DNA from: Thermobifida fusca NBRC 14071 = JCM 3263 | GTDB lineage: Bacteria > Actinomycetota > Actinomycetes > Streptosporangiales > Streptosporangiaceae | Assembly: GCF_001592045.1 (NCBI RefSeq) | Contig: NZ_BCWB01000035.1 | Coordinates: 1 to 36,814, forward strand | Direction of reading: 5' to 3' | Length of the DNA stretch: 36,814 bases | In this document: piece after piece, positions 7,878-16,725 of the stretch | How positions within the stretch are numbered: position 1 is the first letter of the stretch | Layout of the letters: each line of letters starts with the position of its first letter | Program-made: the position numbers and the translations under genes | The notes under the pieces: generated by a model | Databases searched by the model: none | The model's input: only the letters and a program-made list of their open reading frames with translations | Told to the model about the DNA's origin: nothing

Positions 7878-8519
7878 ATGCTGAGAATCCTGCGCCCCGC
7901 TACCGCCCGACTGCTCGCACCCATCGGCCGCGGCCTCGTTCGTATCGGCGTCACCCCGAATACGGTCACCCTCGTGGGAACCGGCGGCGTCGTCATCAGC
8001 TCGCTGGTGTTCTATCCTCTGGGCGAGCTGTACATCGGCACCCTCGTCGTCGCGTTCTTCGCGCTCTTCGACATGCTTGACGGCGCGGTCGCCCGCGCCT
8101 CCGGAGAGACCAGTGCCTGGGGAGCGTTCCTCGACTCCACACTGGACCGGCTCTCCGATGCCGCCATTTTCGCGGGACTGCTGGTGTGGCTCATCGGCGG
8201 CGGACGCGACGAGGTCCTCGCCTGGCTCGCCCTGTTCTGCATGATCAGCGGCTTCGGCGTGTCCTACATCAAAGCGCGCGCTGAAGGCCTGGGGGCCAAC
8301 TGCGATGTGGGCATCGCGGAACGCACCGAACGCCTCATCATCATCCTGGTCGCCACCGGACTGCACGGGCTCGGCGTCCCTTACGCGCTGGCTACCGGGC
8401 TGTGGCTGCTCGCTTTCCTCAGCGCCATCACCATCGTGCAACGCTTGGTGGAGACCCGGATCCGCCTTACCGAGCCGGACGAGCAGATCCTCGACAAAGC
8501 CGAGACAGAAACCTCGTGA
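7878..8519 (+). CDS. pgsA: Phosphatidylinositol phosphate synthase (CDP-alcohol phosphatidyltransferase)
   Basis: This 213-residue membrane protein has the complete CDP-alcohol phosphotransferase motif: D65-M-L-D68-G69-A-V-A72-R73, then G82, D86 and D90. These residues bind two metal ions and the CDP-diacylglycerol. The N-terminus MLRILRPATARLLAPIGRGLVRIGV matches the actinobacterial PgsA1/PIP synthase form, which joins inositol-1-phosphate to CDP-diacylglycerol to make the lipid anchor for PIMs. Position directly before patA and pimA supports this specificity over phosphatidylglycerol phosphate synthase. ATG 7878 is chosen because the family begins at this point and AAGAG lies just upstream; ATG 7842 is also in frame. 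The stop overlaps the patA GTG by four bases. Confidence 0.93.
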   Translation: MLRILRPATARLLAPIGRGLVRIGVTPNTVTLVGTGGVVISSLVFYPLGELYIGTLVVAFFALFDMLDGAVARASGETSAWGAFLDSTLDRLSDAAIFAGLLVWLIGGGRDEVLAWLALFCMISGFGVSYIKARAEGLGANCDVGIAERTERLIIILVATGLHGLGVPYALATGLWLLAFLSAITIVQRLVETRIRLTEPDEQILDKAETETS

Positions 8520-9445
8520 CCATGCGTGCCAGGGTTCCGGACCGGGCAGTCACCGCGGCCTACACGCTGGGCTGGACGCTCGTGAAGCATCTGCCGGAAC
8601 AGACCGGGCGGTGGGCGTTCACCACGATCGCGGACTATGCGTGGCGGCACCGCCTCGGCGGGGTCGACCAACTGGAAGCGAACCTGCGCCGCCTCGTCGG
8701 CCCTGACGCCACCCAGGCGGAACTGCGTGCCCTCTCCCGGGCCAGTATGCGCTCCTACTTCCGCTACTGGTACGAGCTGTTCCGGCTGCCTGCCATGGAC
8801 CGTCGTGAACTGGTGGCCCGCACCCGCTCCACCGGCGTGGACATTCTCGAAGCGCACCTCCGTGCGGGCCGTGGCGTCGTCGCCGCTCTTCCGCACATGG
8901 GCAACTGGGACCAGGCGGGCGCGTGGATCACCCTGCGCGGCATCCCGCTGACCACGGTTGCGGAACGGCTGCGTCCCGAAAGCCTGTTCCAGCGTTTCAC
9001 TGCGGTCCGGGAACGCCTGGGCATGGAGGTCCTGCCGTTGACCCGGGGCGGGGGCACCACGGTCGGCACCCTGGCACGGCGGCTTCGCGCGGGCGGACTG
9101 GTGTGTCTGCTCGCCGATCGCGACCTCACTGGGCAAGGTATCGACGTGGACTTTTTCGGGGAGCCTGCCCGGATGCCCGCCGGGCCCGCCGCCCTCGCCC
9201 TGGCCACCGGGGCGGCGCTGCTGCCGGTTTCGCTATGGTTCGACGGCCCGCATTGGGGAATCCGGGTACACGAGGAGATCCGACCGCCCTCCGCCGGGGA
9301 CCGCACCACCCGTATCCGCGCGATGACCCAGGAGCTGGCCTATGTCTTCGAACAGGAGATCGCCGCACACCCCGAGGACTGGCACATGATGCAGCCTGTC
9401 TTCACCGCCGACCTCGCTCGCCCACGCGGGGAGGTGGGCCGATGA
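8516..9445 (+). CDS. patA: Phosphatidylinositol mannoside acyltransferase
   Basis: This 309-residue protein of the lauroyl/LPLAT acyltransferase family has the catalytic HX4D motif at H127-M-G-N-W-D132, in VAALPHMGNWDQAG. The second family block, LLADRDLTGQGIDVDFFGEPARMPAGPAALA, lies about 70 residues later. In mycobacteria the equivalent (Rv2611c) transfers palmitate to the mannose of PIM1/PIM2 at the inner face of the membrane. The placement between PIP synthase and PimA fits exactly. Start is GTG 8516 (GTGA overlap with pgsA) or ATG 8522. Its own end overlaps pimA as ATGA. Confidence 0.92.
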   Translation: MTMRARVPDRAVTAAYTLGWTLVKHLPEQTGRWAFTTIADYAWRHRLGGVDQLEANLRRLVGPDATQAELRALSRASMRSYFRYWYELFRLPAMDRRELVARTRSTGVDILEAHLRAGRGVVAALPHMGNWDQAGAWITLRGIPLTTVAERLRPESLFQRFTAVRERLGMEVLPLTRGGGTTVGTLARRLRAGGLVCLLADRDLTGQGIDVDFFGEPARMPAGPAALALATGAALLPVSLWFDGPHWGIRVHEEIRPPSAGDRTTRIRAMTQELAYVFEQEIAAHPEDWHMMQPVFTADLARPRGEVGR

Positions 9446-10581
9446 GGGTCGGCCTGGTCTGCCCTTACACCTGGGATGTTCCCGGAGGGGTCCAACAGCA
9501 CGTCAGCGACCTCGCCGAGGCGCTCATGGAACTCGGCCACGAGGTGTCTGTCCTGACCCCCTGCGACTCTGCGACCGACCTCCCCGGGCACATCGTGCCC
9601 GCGGGGCGCGCCGTGCCGGTGCCCTACAACGGCTCGGTGGCCCGTCTCGCCTTCGGGCTGCGGGCCGCCAACCGGGTACGCCGGTGGATCCGCGACGGCG
9701 GCTTCGACGTCCTGCACGTGCACGAACCCGCCGCGCCCAGCCTGTCCCTGCTGGCCTGCTGGGTGGCGGACGGTCCGATCGTGGCGACCTTCCACACCTG
9801 CAATCCGCGCTCCCGGGCGATGGCCGCCTCCGCCGGCATGCTGCAGACCGCGCTGGAGAAAGTCAACGGCAGCATCGCCGTCTCCGAAGCCGCACGCAAG
9901 ACCATGGTCGAACACCTCGGCGGGGACGCCGTGCTCATCCCCAACGGGGTATGGGTGCGGCGCTACGCCCACGCCGACCCGCTGCCCGGCTGGCCGGGAC
10001 CGGGCGGCGCGCTCGGTTTCCTGGGCCGCATGGACGAACCGCGCAAAGGCCTGGGGGTGCTGGTCGACGCCTTCAACGAACTGGGGCGCCGCCGCCCCGG
10101 CCTGCGCCTGCTCATCGCCGGCCCCGGGGACGCCGCTCAGGTGCGCGCCCGGATCGACGCCGACCTCCGCGACCGCGTGACAATCCTGGGTCGGGTCAGC
10201 GACGCCGACAAGGTCCGCCTCTACCATTCGGTCGACCTCTTCTGCGCCCCCAACCTGGGCGGGGAGAGCTTCGGGATCATCCTGACCGAAGCCATGGCCG
10301 CGGGCGCGACCGTACTGGCCAGCGATATCCCTGCGTTCCGGCAGGTGCTGCGCGACGGTACTGCCGGGACGCTCTTCCCGGTCGGGGATGCGCACGCTCT
10401 CGCGCAGCAGGCCGAGAAGCTGCTGGACGATCCGGGACGCCGGGCGGAACTGTCCCGCGCGGCCCGGCGGGCGGTCCGCGCCTACGACTGGCCTGCGGTC
10501 GCCGCCGACGTGGTACGCGTCTACGAGGCCGTGGTGCCTGCCGGAGTCGGAGGGCTTGTCGGGGCGAGGACGGAGCGGTGA
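9442..10581 (+). CDS. pimA: Phosphatidylinositol alpha-mannosyltransferase PimA (GT4)
   Basis: This 379-residue GT-B glycosyltransferase transfers the first mannose from GDP-mannose to phosphatidylinositol at the cytoplasmic membrane face. The N-terminal domain starts MRVGLVCPYTWDVPGGVQQHV, with the GGVQ loop used by PimA for its lipid head group. LHVHEPAAPSLSLL and FHTCNPRSR follow, then the linker and the GDP-mannose-binding half with LGRMDEPRKGL and NLGGESFGIILTEAMAAG, which holds the conserved GT4 glutamates. Family length is about 375-385. The gene is coupled to patA upstream (ATGA) and to the LemA-like gene downstream (GTGA). Confidence 0.95.
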   Translation: MRVGLVCPYTWDVPGGVQQHVSDLAEALMELGHEVSVLTPCDSATDLPGHIVPAGRAVPVPYNGSVARLAFGLRAANRVRRWIRDGGFDVLHVHEPAAPSLSLLACWVADGPIVATFHTCNPRSRAMAASAGMLQTALEKVNGSIAVSEAARKTMVEHLGGDAVLIPNGVWVRRYAHADPLPGWPGPGGALGFLGRMDEPRKGLGVLVDAFNELGRRRPGLRLLIAGPGDAAQVRARIDADLRDRVTILGRVSDADKVRLYHSVDLFCAPNLGGESFGIILTEAMAAGATVLASDIPAFRQVLRDGTAGTLFPVGDAHALAQQAEKLLDDPGRRAELSRAARRAVRAYDWPAVAADVVRVYEAVVPAGVGGLVGARTER

Positions 10582-11132
10582 CCGAAGTCCTCATCGCTGT
10601 GTGCACCCTGCTGGTGCTGCTGTCCGTGTCCTTCTACCTGTCGTGGCGGGCGAGCCGCTTGGACCGTTTGCACAGTCGGCTGGAGACCGCCCAGGCCGCG
10701 CTCGACGCCGCCTTGGCGCGCCGCGGTGCAGTGGTGGGGGAGCTGGCCGCTTCCGGTGTGCTGGGGCCGGCGGCCAGCGTCCTCCTCTCCGACGCCGCGG
10801 CTCGAGCGCGCCGGGCTGAGGACCGTGCCGAGCGCGAGGTCGCGGAAAGCAACCTGTCCCGGGTACTGCGCGCGGTTCTCGCCGAGTGCGACGCGGTCCC
10901 CGACCACGGCGACCTGCTCGCCGAGACGTACGCGGCCGCCCGGCACGTGCACATCGCGCGCCGTTTCTACAACGACACGGTCACCGCTATCCACACCGCC
11001 CGCTCCTCGCGGCTGGTCGGCGCCCTCCACTTGGCCGGACATGCGCGCTTGCCCACCTACTTCGAAATGGACGACGAGCCCCCCGAACCGCTCGACCAGC
11101 GCTGGCCAGACTCCACTGCCTCCGGGGAATGA
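10578..11132 (+). CDS. LemA-like membrane-anchored protein
   Basis: This 184-residue protein has one N-terminal transmembrane helix (about residues 3-21, VLIAVCTLLVLLSVSFYLS), then a long alanine/arginine-rich helical region. Its C-terminal block (HIARRFYNDTVTAIHTARSSRLVGALHLAGH followed by PTYFEMDDEPP) closely parallels the LemA pattern ARRFYND...R..PSN...G.....YFE. It is therefore likely a divergent LemA relative with the helical bundle outside or inside the membrane. Function of the family is poorly known. It is the last gene of the PIM operon, starting at a GTG inside the pimA stop (GTGA), which argues for co-expression with lipid glycosylation genes. Confidence 0.8.
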   Translation: MTEVLIAVCTLLVLLSVSFYLSWRASRLDRLHSRLETAQAALDAALARRGAVVGELAASGVLGPAASVLLSDAAARARRAEDRAEREVAESNLSRVLRAVLAECDAVPDHGDLLAETYAAARHVHIARRFYNDTVTAIHTARSSRLVGALHLAGHARLPTYFEMDDEPPEPLDQRWPDSTASGE

Positions 11133-11202
11133 CTGGCGGGGATTCGGCGTTGTGATCGACGGTCGCCACAATGGCGCAAACCCGCACCCGCAGACTCCGC
11201 AA

Positions 11203-11241
11203 TGTCCGTAAAAGCGGACAAAACCGGATCTACCATAGATG
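11203..11241 (+). promoter_or_regulatory. Possible pdxS promoter with inverted repeat
   Basis: TGTCCG (11203-11208) and CGGACA (11215-11220) form an inverted repeat with a 6-base spacer. TACCAT (11231-11236) and TAGATG (11236-11241) downstream are -10-like. The following leader to GTG 11348 is about 100 bases. No MocR-type PdxR gene is adjacent in this window, so the binding protein, if any, is unknown. Confidence 0.3.
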
Positions 11242-11347
11242 GGGCGTGTGCGGGAGGGCGCCGTCAACATCGCACACCCCACCCAATAAGATCCACTTCG
11301 CATTCAAGCGTGAAGTCGTGTCCATCGAGAACCTGGAGTCCACAGCC

Positions 11348-12259
11348 GTGACCAACACCGCCGAGAACACAACCGAAAGCACGGTCGGTACCGTCCGCGT
11401 CAAACGCGGCATGGCCGAACAGCTCAAGGGCGGTGTGATCATGGATGTGGTCACGCCGGAGCAGGCCAAGATCGCTGAAGACGCCGGCGCAGTCGCCGTC
11501 ATGGCGCTGGAGCGTGTCCCCGCCGACATCCGCAAGGACGGCGGTGTGGCCCGCATGTCCGACCCGGAGATGATCGAGGGCATCATCAACGCCGTGTCCA
11601 TCCCGGTCATGGCGAAGGTCCGCATCGGCCACTTCGTCGAAGCCCAAGTCCTCCAGGCCCTGGAAGTGGACTTCATCGACGAGTCCGAGGTCCTCACCCC
11701 CGCTGATGAGACCAACCACATCAACAAGTGGGACTTCACCGTGCCGTTCGTGTGCGGTGCCACCAACCTGGGTGAGGCCCTGCGCCGCATCGCCGAAGGC
11801 GCGGCCCTGATCCGCTCCAAGGGAGAGGCCGGTACCGGCAACGTGGTCGAAGCCGTCCGCCACATGCGGCAGATCACCTCCGAGATCCGGCGGCTCACCC
11901 AACTGGACGACGCCGAGCTCTTCGCTGCCGCCAAGGAACTGCGGGCCCCCTACGAACTCGTCCGGGAGGTCGCCCGGGAAGGCAAGCTGCCCGTGCCCCT
12001 GTTCTCCGCCGGAGGCGTCGCTACCCCCGCAGACGCCGCCCTCATGCGCCAGCTCGGCGCGGAGAGCGTCTTCGTCGGCTCGGGCATCTTCAAGTCCGGG
12101 GACCCGGCCAAGCGAGCCAAGGCCATCGTGGAAGCCACCACCGCCTACGACGACCCGCACACCATCGCTCGGGTCTCCCGCGGCCTCGGGGAAGCCATGG
12201 TCGGGATCAACCTCGACGAACTGGACGCTTCCCAGCGCTACGCGGGCCGCGGCTGGTAG
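11348..12259 (+). CDS. pdxS: Pyridoxal 5'-phosphate synthase subunit PdxS
   Basis: This 303-residue TIM-barrel protein condenses ribose 5-phosphate, glyceraldehyde 3-phosphate and ammonia into PLP, working as a 12-mer with PdxT. Family blocks are intact: [17 protein letters not shown] (active-site Asp), [34 protein letters not shown] (imine-forming Lys), the phosphate-binding SKGEAGTGN and [17 protein letters not shown]-like region, and [11 protein letters not shown]. The start is set at GTG 11348, which has GGAG nine bases upstream and gives normal family length; an in-frame extension upstream reads through the promoter region and is not credible. It is followed by a strong hairpin, so pdxT is not simply co-translated. 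Confidence 0.96.
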   Translation: MTNTAENTTESTVGTVRVKRGMAEQLKGGVIMDVVTPEQAKIAEDAGAVAVMALERVPADIRKDGGVARMSDPEMIEGIINAVSIPVMAKVRIGHFVEAQVLQALEVDFIDESEVLTPADETNHINKWDFTVPFVCGATNLGEALRRIAEGAALIRSKGEAGTGNVVEAVRHMRQITSEIRRLTQLDDAELFAAAKELRAPYELVREVAREGKLPVPLFSAGGVATPADAALMRQLGAESVFVGSGIFKSGDPAKRAKAIVEATTAYDDPHTIARVSRGLGEAMVGINLDELDASQRYAGRGW

Positions 12260-12275
12260 TCTTTCGTAGCCGCAC

Positions 12276-12307
12276 GCGGGCGCCCACGGTGGTCGACGGG
12301 CGCCCGC
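12276..12307 (+). terminator. Hairpin after pdxS
   Basis: The perfect 10-base arms GCGGGCGCCC (12276-12285) and GGGCGCCCGC (12298-12307) flank a 12-base loop and lie 17 bases after the stop. There is no T-run, as is common in actinobacteria. Confidence 0.75.
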
Positions 12308-12856
12308 CCGGCACGACCCTTCCGCAGCACGAGCCCCGCGGCCAACGGCGAGGCGCACCCCCAGGTGGGCCACCCCGCGACCGGCCAGCCGCTGCGCCCC
12401 AGACTCAGCAGGGGAGCACCGCCGCTCTGTGCCCGCGGTTACGGGGTCTCCTCGGGCAGGCCGAGCGCGCGGAGCACCGGCGGACCGCCCCTGCCCCGAA
12501 CTCGACCGCCGCTGGCGGACGGATCCGTGAGGAGGACGGACGGTGTGGCACCGAGAGCATCGACGCCCCGGCACATCCCACGTCCCTGCCCCGCTCCTCG
12601 ACACGCTCCCACCACCCCTTCGCTGAACTGCTCTTGACCACCGCACCCGGGAACAGTGCCGGGCCGGGCACGGCGCCCTGAACAGGGCCGCGCCGCAGCC
12701 CGCAGGCACGACCCGCAGCCGAGGACGCTTGCGCAGTCCCCCGCGCACCGTCACACCACCTACCCTGGAAGTACGAGACAAGATCTCGGCGCACGGCCCG
12801 CAGCACGGAGCAGACCCCGACGGGCCGAGCACATCAGCAGTCAGCGAGGTCGCCCC
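12308..12856. other. GC-rich spacer between pdxS and pdxT, no gene supported
   Basis: Open frames on both strands are Pro/Arg/Ser-rich with no recognisable domain and no ribosome site, as expected of random GC-rich DNA. GTGCCGGG-type short repeats around 12656-12690 could fold. TACCCT at 12761-12766 is a possible -10 for pdxT, without a matching -35. Confidence 0.45.
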
Positions 12857-13462
12857 TTGTCGTCCGTTCCACCCACGATCGGAGTGCTTGCACTCCAGGG
12901 CGATGTCCGCGAACACATCCACGCCCTGGAACAGGCAGGTGCCCGGGCACGCCGCATCCGCCGCCCCGACGAACTCGACTCAATCGACGGGCTGATCCTC
13001 CCCGGCGGGGAGTCCACCACCATGGGACGGCTAGCCGCCGTCTTCGGCCTGCTCACCCCGCTGCGTGAGCGCATCGCCGCAGGACTGCCCGCTTACGGCA
13101 CCTGCGCAGGCATGATCATGCTGGCGGACCGTCTCGCCGACGGAGCCCCCGGCCAGCAGACCATCGGCGGCATCGACATGACGGTGCGCCGCAACGCCTT
13201 TGGTCGCCAGGTCGCCTCTTTCGAAGGAACCGTGGAGATGACCGGAGTGGACGGCGGCCCGGTGGAGGCGGTCTTCATCCGCGCACCGTGGGTCGAATCC
13301 ACCGGCCCGGGCGTCCAAGTCCTCGGACGCATTTCCCGAGGAGACACGGCAGGTAGGATCGTCGCGGTGCGGCAGGGGAGGCTGCTGGCGACCTCGTTCC
13401 ACCCCGAACTCACCGGTGACACGCGTGTCCACCGGCTCTTCGTCGACATGGTGAAAGGATAG
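12857..13462 (+). CDS. pdxT: Glutaminase subunit PdxT of PLP synthase
   Basis: This 201-residue class I glutamine amidotransferase supplies ammonia to PdxS. The catalytic triad is visible: C83 in YGTCAGM, and H182 and E184 in [17 protein letters not shown] at the N-terminus and LPGGESTTM (48-56) are the family glutamine-site blocks. The start is TTG 12857, preceded by GAGG at seven bases; no ATG or GTG is available before the conserved N-terminal strand. It is separated from pdxS by about 600 bases, whereas the two usually abut. Only two bases separate it from yebC, so those two are co-transcribed. Confidence 0.95.
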   Translation: MSSVPPTIGVLALQGDVREHIHALEQAGARARRIRRPDELDSIDGLILPGGESTTMGRLAAVFGLLTPLRERIAAGLPAYGTCAGMIMLADRLADGAPGQQTIGGIDMTVRRNAFGRQVASFEGTVEMTGVDGGPVEAVFIRAPWVESTGPGVQVLGRISRGDTAGRIVAVRQGRLLATSFHPELTGDTRVHRLFVDMVKG

Positions 13463-13464
13463 GC

Positions 13465-14214
13465 ATGGCCGGCCACTCCAAATGGGCCACCACCAAGCAC
13501 AAGAAGGCCGTCATCGACGCCAGACGAGGCAAGCTTTTCGCGAAGCTCATCAAGAACATCGAGGTGGCGGCACGTACTGGTGGCGGCGACCCCGACGGCA
13601 ACCCGACCCTCTACGACGCTATCCAGAAGGCGAAGAAGAACTCGGTTCCGCTGGACAACATCGAACGTGCCCGCAAGCGCGGCGCCGGTGAAGAGGCAGG
13701 CGGTGCCGACTGGGAGACCATCATGTACGAGGGCTACGCTCCCGGCGGCGTCGCCCTGCTCGTCGAGTGCCTCACCGACAACCGCAACCGCGCCGCCTCC
13801 GAAGTGCGCGTCGCGGTCACCCGCAACGGCGGCTCCATGGCTGACGCGGGCTCGGTGTCCTACCTGTTCAACCGCAAGGGCCTGGTCGTCGTCCCCAAGG
13901 AAGGCACGACCGAGGACGACGTCACCCTCGCTGTCCTCGACGCGGGCGCTGAGGACGTCAACGACGTGGGCGAAGCGTTCGAGGTCATCTGCGAGCCCAG
14001 CGACCTGGTGGCGGTGCGTACCGCCCTGCAGGAAGCGGGGATCGAATACGAGTCCGCTGAGCTGAGCTTCATTCCCAGCGTGGAAGTCCCTCTCGACGAG
14101 GAAGGCGCCCGGAAGGTGATGCGCCTCGTCGACGCTCTCGAGGACTCCGACGACGTGCAGAACGTCTACACCAACGCGGACATCCCCGACGAGATCATGG
14201 CGAAGATCAGCTAG
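13465..14214 (+). CDS. yebC: YebC/PmpR-family protein
   Basis: This 249-residue protein begins [40 protein letters not shown], the hallmark N-terminus of the YebC family. The internal [16 protein letters not shown] and [21 protein letters not shown] follow, and [23 protein letters not shown] closes it. Members act as transcription regulators or, as shown more recently for some, as translation factors that help ribosomes at proline-rich sequences; the sequence alone does not separate these roles. GAAAGG precedes ATG 13465. The gene lies two bases after pdxT and is followed by a terminator before ruvC, so it is not in the ruv transcript. Confidence 0.95.
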   Translation: MAGHSKWATTKHKKAVIDARRGKLFAKLIKNIEVAARTGGGDPDGNPTLYDAIQKAKKNSVPLDNIERARKRGAGEEAGGADWETIMYEGYAPGGVALLVECLTDNRNRAASEVRVAVTRNGGSMADAGSVSYLFNRKGLVVVPKEGTTEDDVTLAVLDAGAEDVNDVGEAFEVICEPSDLVAVRTALQEAGIEYESAELSFIPSVEVPLDEEGARKVMRLVDALEDSDDVQNVYTNADIPDEIMAKIS

Positions 14215-14235
14215 CCCGGTTGGTCGACTGCCGCT

Positions 14236-14268
14236 CACGCACGCCCCGGCCTGTCCGGGGCGCGCGTG
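14236..14268 (+). terminator. yebC terminator
   Basis: CACGCACGCCCCGG (14236-14249) pairs with CCGGGGCGCGCGTG (14255-14268) with one mismatch across a 5-base loop, followed by TTTCC. It separates the pdxT-yebC unit from ruvCAB. Confidence 0.88.
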
Positions 14269-14300
14269 TTTCCGGGTACCCCCCAGGACGCCGCGGAGGG

Positions 14301-14324
14301 TAGGCTCTGCGAACGAACGTTCGA
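14301..14324 (+). promoter_or_regulatory. ruvCAB promoter with LexA (SOS) box
   Basis: TAGGCT (14301-14306) is a good actinobacterial -10. Overlapping the expected start point is GAACGAACGTTC (14311-14322), an exact match to the GAAC-N4-GTTC LexA box of actinobacteria, flanked by C and G that extend the palindrome. LexA bound here would block ruvC transcription until DNA damage. Confidence 0.8.
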
Positions 14325-14338
14325 GAAACGGGGGAGCG

Positions 14339-14887
14339 GTGCGCGTACTGGGAATCGATCCGGGGCTGACCCGCTGCGGCATAGGCGTGGTCGACGGGGC
14401 TGTCGGCGCCCCCCTCACCATGGTCGCTGCGGGGGCAGTTCGCACTCTGGCCGACGAGGAACTCCCTGCCCGCCTCCTGGGGATCGAAAAAGGGATCGAG
14501 CAGTGGCTCGATGACTACCAGCCCGACGCCGTGGCCGTGGAACGGGTCTTCGCCCAGCACAACGTCCGCACGGTCATGGGAACCGCCCAGGCCAGCGCAA
14601 TCGCCGTGGTCTGCGCCGCCCGCCGGGGCCTGCCTGTCTCCCTGCACACCCCCAGCGAGGTCAAAGCCGCCATCACCGGCAGCGGACGCGCAGACAAAGC
14701 CCAGGTCGGCACCATGGTGGCGCGTATCCTGCGGCTCGACAGCCCGCCCCGGCCCGCCGACGCCGCGGACGCGGTGGCCCTGGCCATCTGCTACCTGTGG
14801 CGCGGCAGTGCCCAGGAGCGGATTGCACGCGCCCGCCAGAAGTTCGCCCGCACCATCGAGCTCGCCCGGCAACGGCACGGACTGTGA
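14339..14887 (+). CDS. ruvC: Crossover junction endodeoxyribonuclease RuvC
   Basis: This 182-residue nuclease cuts Holliday junctions symmetrically. The four catalytic acidic residues are present: D7 in GIDPGL, E68 in AVERVF, and D141 and D144 in [12 protein letters not shown]. The start is GTG 14339 directly after GGGGGAG. It heads the ruvC-ruvA-ruvB resolvasome cluster under a LexA box. Length is near the family norm (about 175-190). The ruvA start follows after 28 bases. Confidence 0.96.
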   Translation: MRVLGIDPGLTRCGIGVVDGAVGAPLTMVAAGAVRTLADEELPARLLGIEKGIEQWLDDYQPDAVAVERVFAQHNVRTVMGTAQASAIAVVCAARRGLPVSLHTPSEVKAAITGSGRADKAQVGTMVARILRLDSPPRPADAADAVALAICYLWRGSAQERIARARQKFARTIELARQRHGL

Positions 14888-14915
14888 GCCACCACACACT
14901 AGGGAGAACAGTGCT

Positions 14916-15524
14916 GTGATCGCGTTCCTCAGCGGCCGGGTGGTGTCCCGCGGAGCCGAGACCGCGGTCATCGACGTGGGCGGGGTCGGCATGACCGTGC
15001 ATTGCACCCCGGCCGCGCTGGCCCGCCTGCGGGTGGGAGAGGAAGCCACCGTGGCCACCGCGCTGGTGGTCAGGGAAGACTCCCTGACCCTGTTCGGGTT
15101 CGCGGACGACGACGAACGCGACACCTTTGAACGCCTCCAAACCGCCAGCGGGGTCGGACCGCGGCTCGCTTTGGCCATGCTCTCCGTCCACACCCCGGAT
15201 GCGCTGCGCCGCGCCATTGCCACCGAAGACACCGCGGCCCTCACCCGAGTGCCGGGGATCGGCAAGAAAGGCGCCCAGCGCATCGTGTTGGAACTGAAAG
15301 GCAAGCTCGGCGAACCCGGCGGCGATACAGCCGCCACACCCGAGCAGTCCGCCGCGGCCGCGCCCCGCAACTGGCGTGCCCAAGTAGTGTCCGGCCTGGT
15401 CAACCTGGGCTGGTCCACGCGGGAGGCCGAAGCCGCCGCCGACGCTGTTGCCGCAGAAGCCGGGGAACAGCCCGACGTCGCTGCCTTGCTGCGCAGCGCC
15501 TTGCGTAGACTCAGCCGGGCCTAG
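14916..15524 (+). CDS. ruvA: Holliday junction branch-migration protein RuvA
   Basis: This 202-residue protein is the junction-binding tetramer that loads RuvB. Parts in order: an OB-fold N-terminal domain (MIAFLSGRVVSRGAE...), two helix-hairpin-helix motifs (ASGVGPRLALAML and VPGIGKKGAQRIVLELKGKL), an Ala/Pro-rich flexible linker, and a C-terminal RuvB-contacting domain (VSGLVNLGWSTREAEAA). The start is GTG 14916, with AGGGAG nine bases upstream. ruvB starts 12 bases after its stop. Confidence 0.95.
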   Translation: MIAFLSGRVVSRGAETAVIDVGGVGMTVHCTPAALARLRVGEEATVATALVVREDSLTLFGFADDDERDTFERLQTASGVGPRLALAMLSVHTPDALRRAIATEDTAALTRVPGIGKKGAQRIVLELKGKLGEPGGDTAATPEQSAAAAPRNWRAQVVSGLVNLGWSTREAEAAADAVAAEAGEQPDVAALLRSALRRLSRA

Positions 15525-15536
15525 AGGAGACCGCTG

Positions 15537-16592
15537 ATGAGCGAACACGACCGGGAACTAGTGTCGCCCGAGGCAGCCTTGGACGACCACGCTGTCGAAA
15601 GCGCGCTGCGCCCGCGCACCCTCGACGAATTCGTCGGCCAAGACCGTGTCCGTGAACAGCTCTCCCTGGTGTTGCGCAGCGCCCAGCAGCGCGGCACCGC
15701 CCCGGACCACATCCTCATGTCCGGCGGCCCGGGCCTCGGCAAGACCACACTGGCCATGATCATCGCCGCTGAGCTCGGCGCTCCCCTGCGGATCACCTCC
15801 GGGCCCGCCATCGAACGGTCCGGGGATCTTGCCGCGGTCCTGTCCACTCTCCGCGAAGGCGAAGTGCTCTTCCTCGACGAGATCCACCGCATGGCCCGCC
15901 CCGCCGAGGAGATGCTCTACGTCGCCATGGAGGATTTCCGGGTGGACGTCATGGTCGGCAAAGGCCCCGGCGCCACCGCGATCCCCTTGGAGATCGCCCC
16001 GTTCACGCTCGTCGGTGCCACGACCCGTGCCGGAATGCTGCCCGCCCCGCTGCGTGACCGGTTCGGCTTTGTGGCGCACATGGACTTCTACAGCCCTGAA
16101 GAGCTCGAACTCATCCTGCACCGCTCGGCTCGACTGCTCGGCATCGAACTGCTCGACGACGCCGCCGCGGAGATCGCCCGCCGCTCCCGCGGCACCCCCC
16201 GAATCGCCAACCGTCTGCTGCGCCGCGTCCGCGACTACGCCCAAGTCCGCGGGGACGGGCGGCTCACCTTGGAGTGCGCCCGCGCCGCGCTCAGCCTCTA
16301 CGAGGTGGACGACGAGGGACTGGACCGCCTCGACCGTGCCGTCCTGGACGCCTTGTTGCGCCGTTTCCGCGGCGGCCCAGTAGGACTGTCCACCCTCGCC
16401 GTGTCGGTGGGGGAGGAGCCTGAGACCGTGGAGATCGTCGCGGAGCCTTTCCTAGTGCGCGCCGGGTTCATCGCCCGCACCCCCCGTGGCCGGGTCGCCA
16501 CCCCCCAGGCGTGGGCCCACATGGGGCTTACCCCGCCGCCGGATGCTGCTTTCGGGGCAGCCGCGCTCTTCGATCCCGACGAAGAGCCGTAG
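15537..16592 (+). CDS. ruvB: Holliday junction branch-migration ATPase RuvB
   Basis: This 351-residue AAA+ motor has Walker [10 protein letters not shown] (63-71), Walker B LFLDEIH (111-117), sensor-1 [10 protein letters not shown], the arginine-finger region PLRDRFG, and a winged-helix C-terminus with [16 protein letters not shown]. It drives branch migration with RuvA. GAGGAG precedes the ATG by eight bases. The product is slightly longer at the C-terminus ([13 protein letters not shown]) than compact homologues, which is common in actinobacteria. Two hairpins follow, so yajC probably has its own promoter. Confidence 0.97.
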   Translation: MSEHDRELVSPEAALDDHAVESALRPRTLDEFVGQDRVREQLSLVLRSAQQRGTAPDHILMSGGPGLGKTTLAMIIAAELGAPLRITSGPAIERSGDLAAVLSTLREGEVLFLDEIHRMARPAEEMLYVAMEDFRVDVMVGKGPGATAIPLEIAPFTLVGATTRAGMLPAPLRDRFGFVAHMDFYSPEELELILHRSARLLGIELLDDAAAEIARRSRGTPRIANRLLRRVRDYAQVRGDGRLTLECARAALSLYEVDDEGLDRLDRAVLDALLRRFRGGPVGLSTLAVSVGEEPETVEIVAEPFLVRAGFIARTPRGRVATPQAWAHMGLTPPPDAAFGAAALFDPDEEP

Positions 16593-16653
16593 GCTGTCAC
16601 CACGAATGGCCGCATGTGGCCACGGTAGGGAACCCGTGGGGCCCGCCGTTCGT

Positions 16654-16697
16654 TGAGGCAGGCGTGCCTCACCGCAGTCGCGCCCGTCGGCGGGCGC
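16654..16697 (+). terminator. Twin hairpins between ruvB and yajC
   Basis: TGAGGCA-GGCG-TGCCTCA (arms 16654-16660 and 16665-16671) is followed at once by GCGCCCG-TCGG-CGGGCGC (arms 16680-16686 and 16691-16697). Both stems are perfect. Likely role is ending the ruv transcript. Confidence 0.65.
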
Positions 16698-16725
16698 AGT
16701 CGCCAAGACCCAGAAAGGACACCCC

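Noticed and set aside
12289-12806. Possible small genes in the pdxS-pdxT spacer on either strand
   Set aside because: Pro/Arg/Ser-rich translations without domain, start signal or codon bias.
16654-16671. DtxR/IdeR-type iron box
   Set aside because: TGAGGCAGGCGTGCCTCA has AGG/CCT blocks, but their spacing is one base short of the 19-base iron-box consensus and it sits with a second hairpin after ruvB, so a terminator is simpler.
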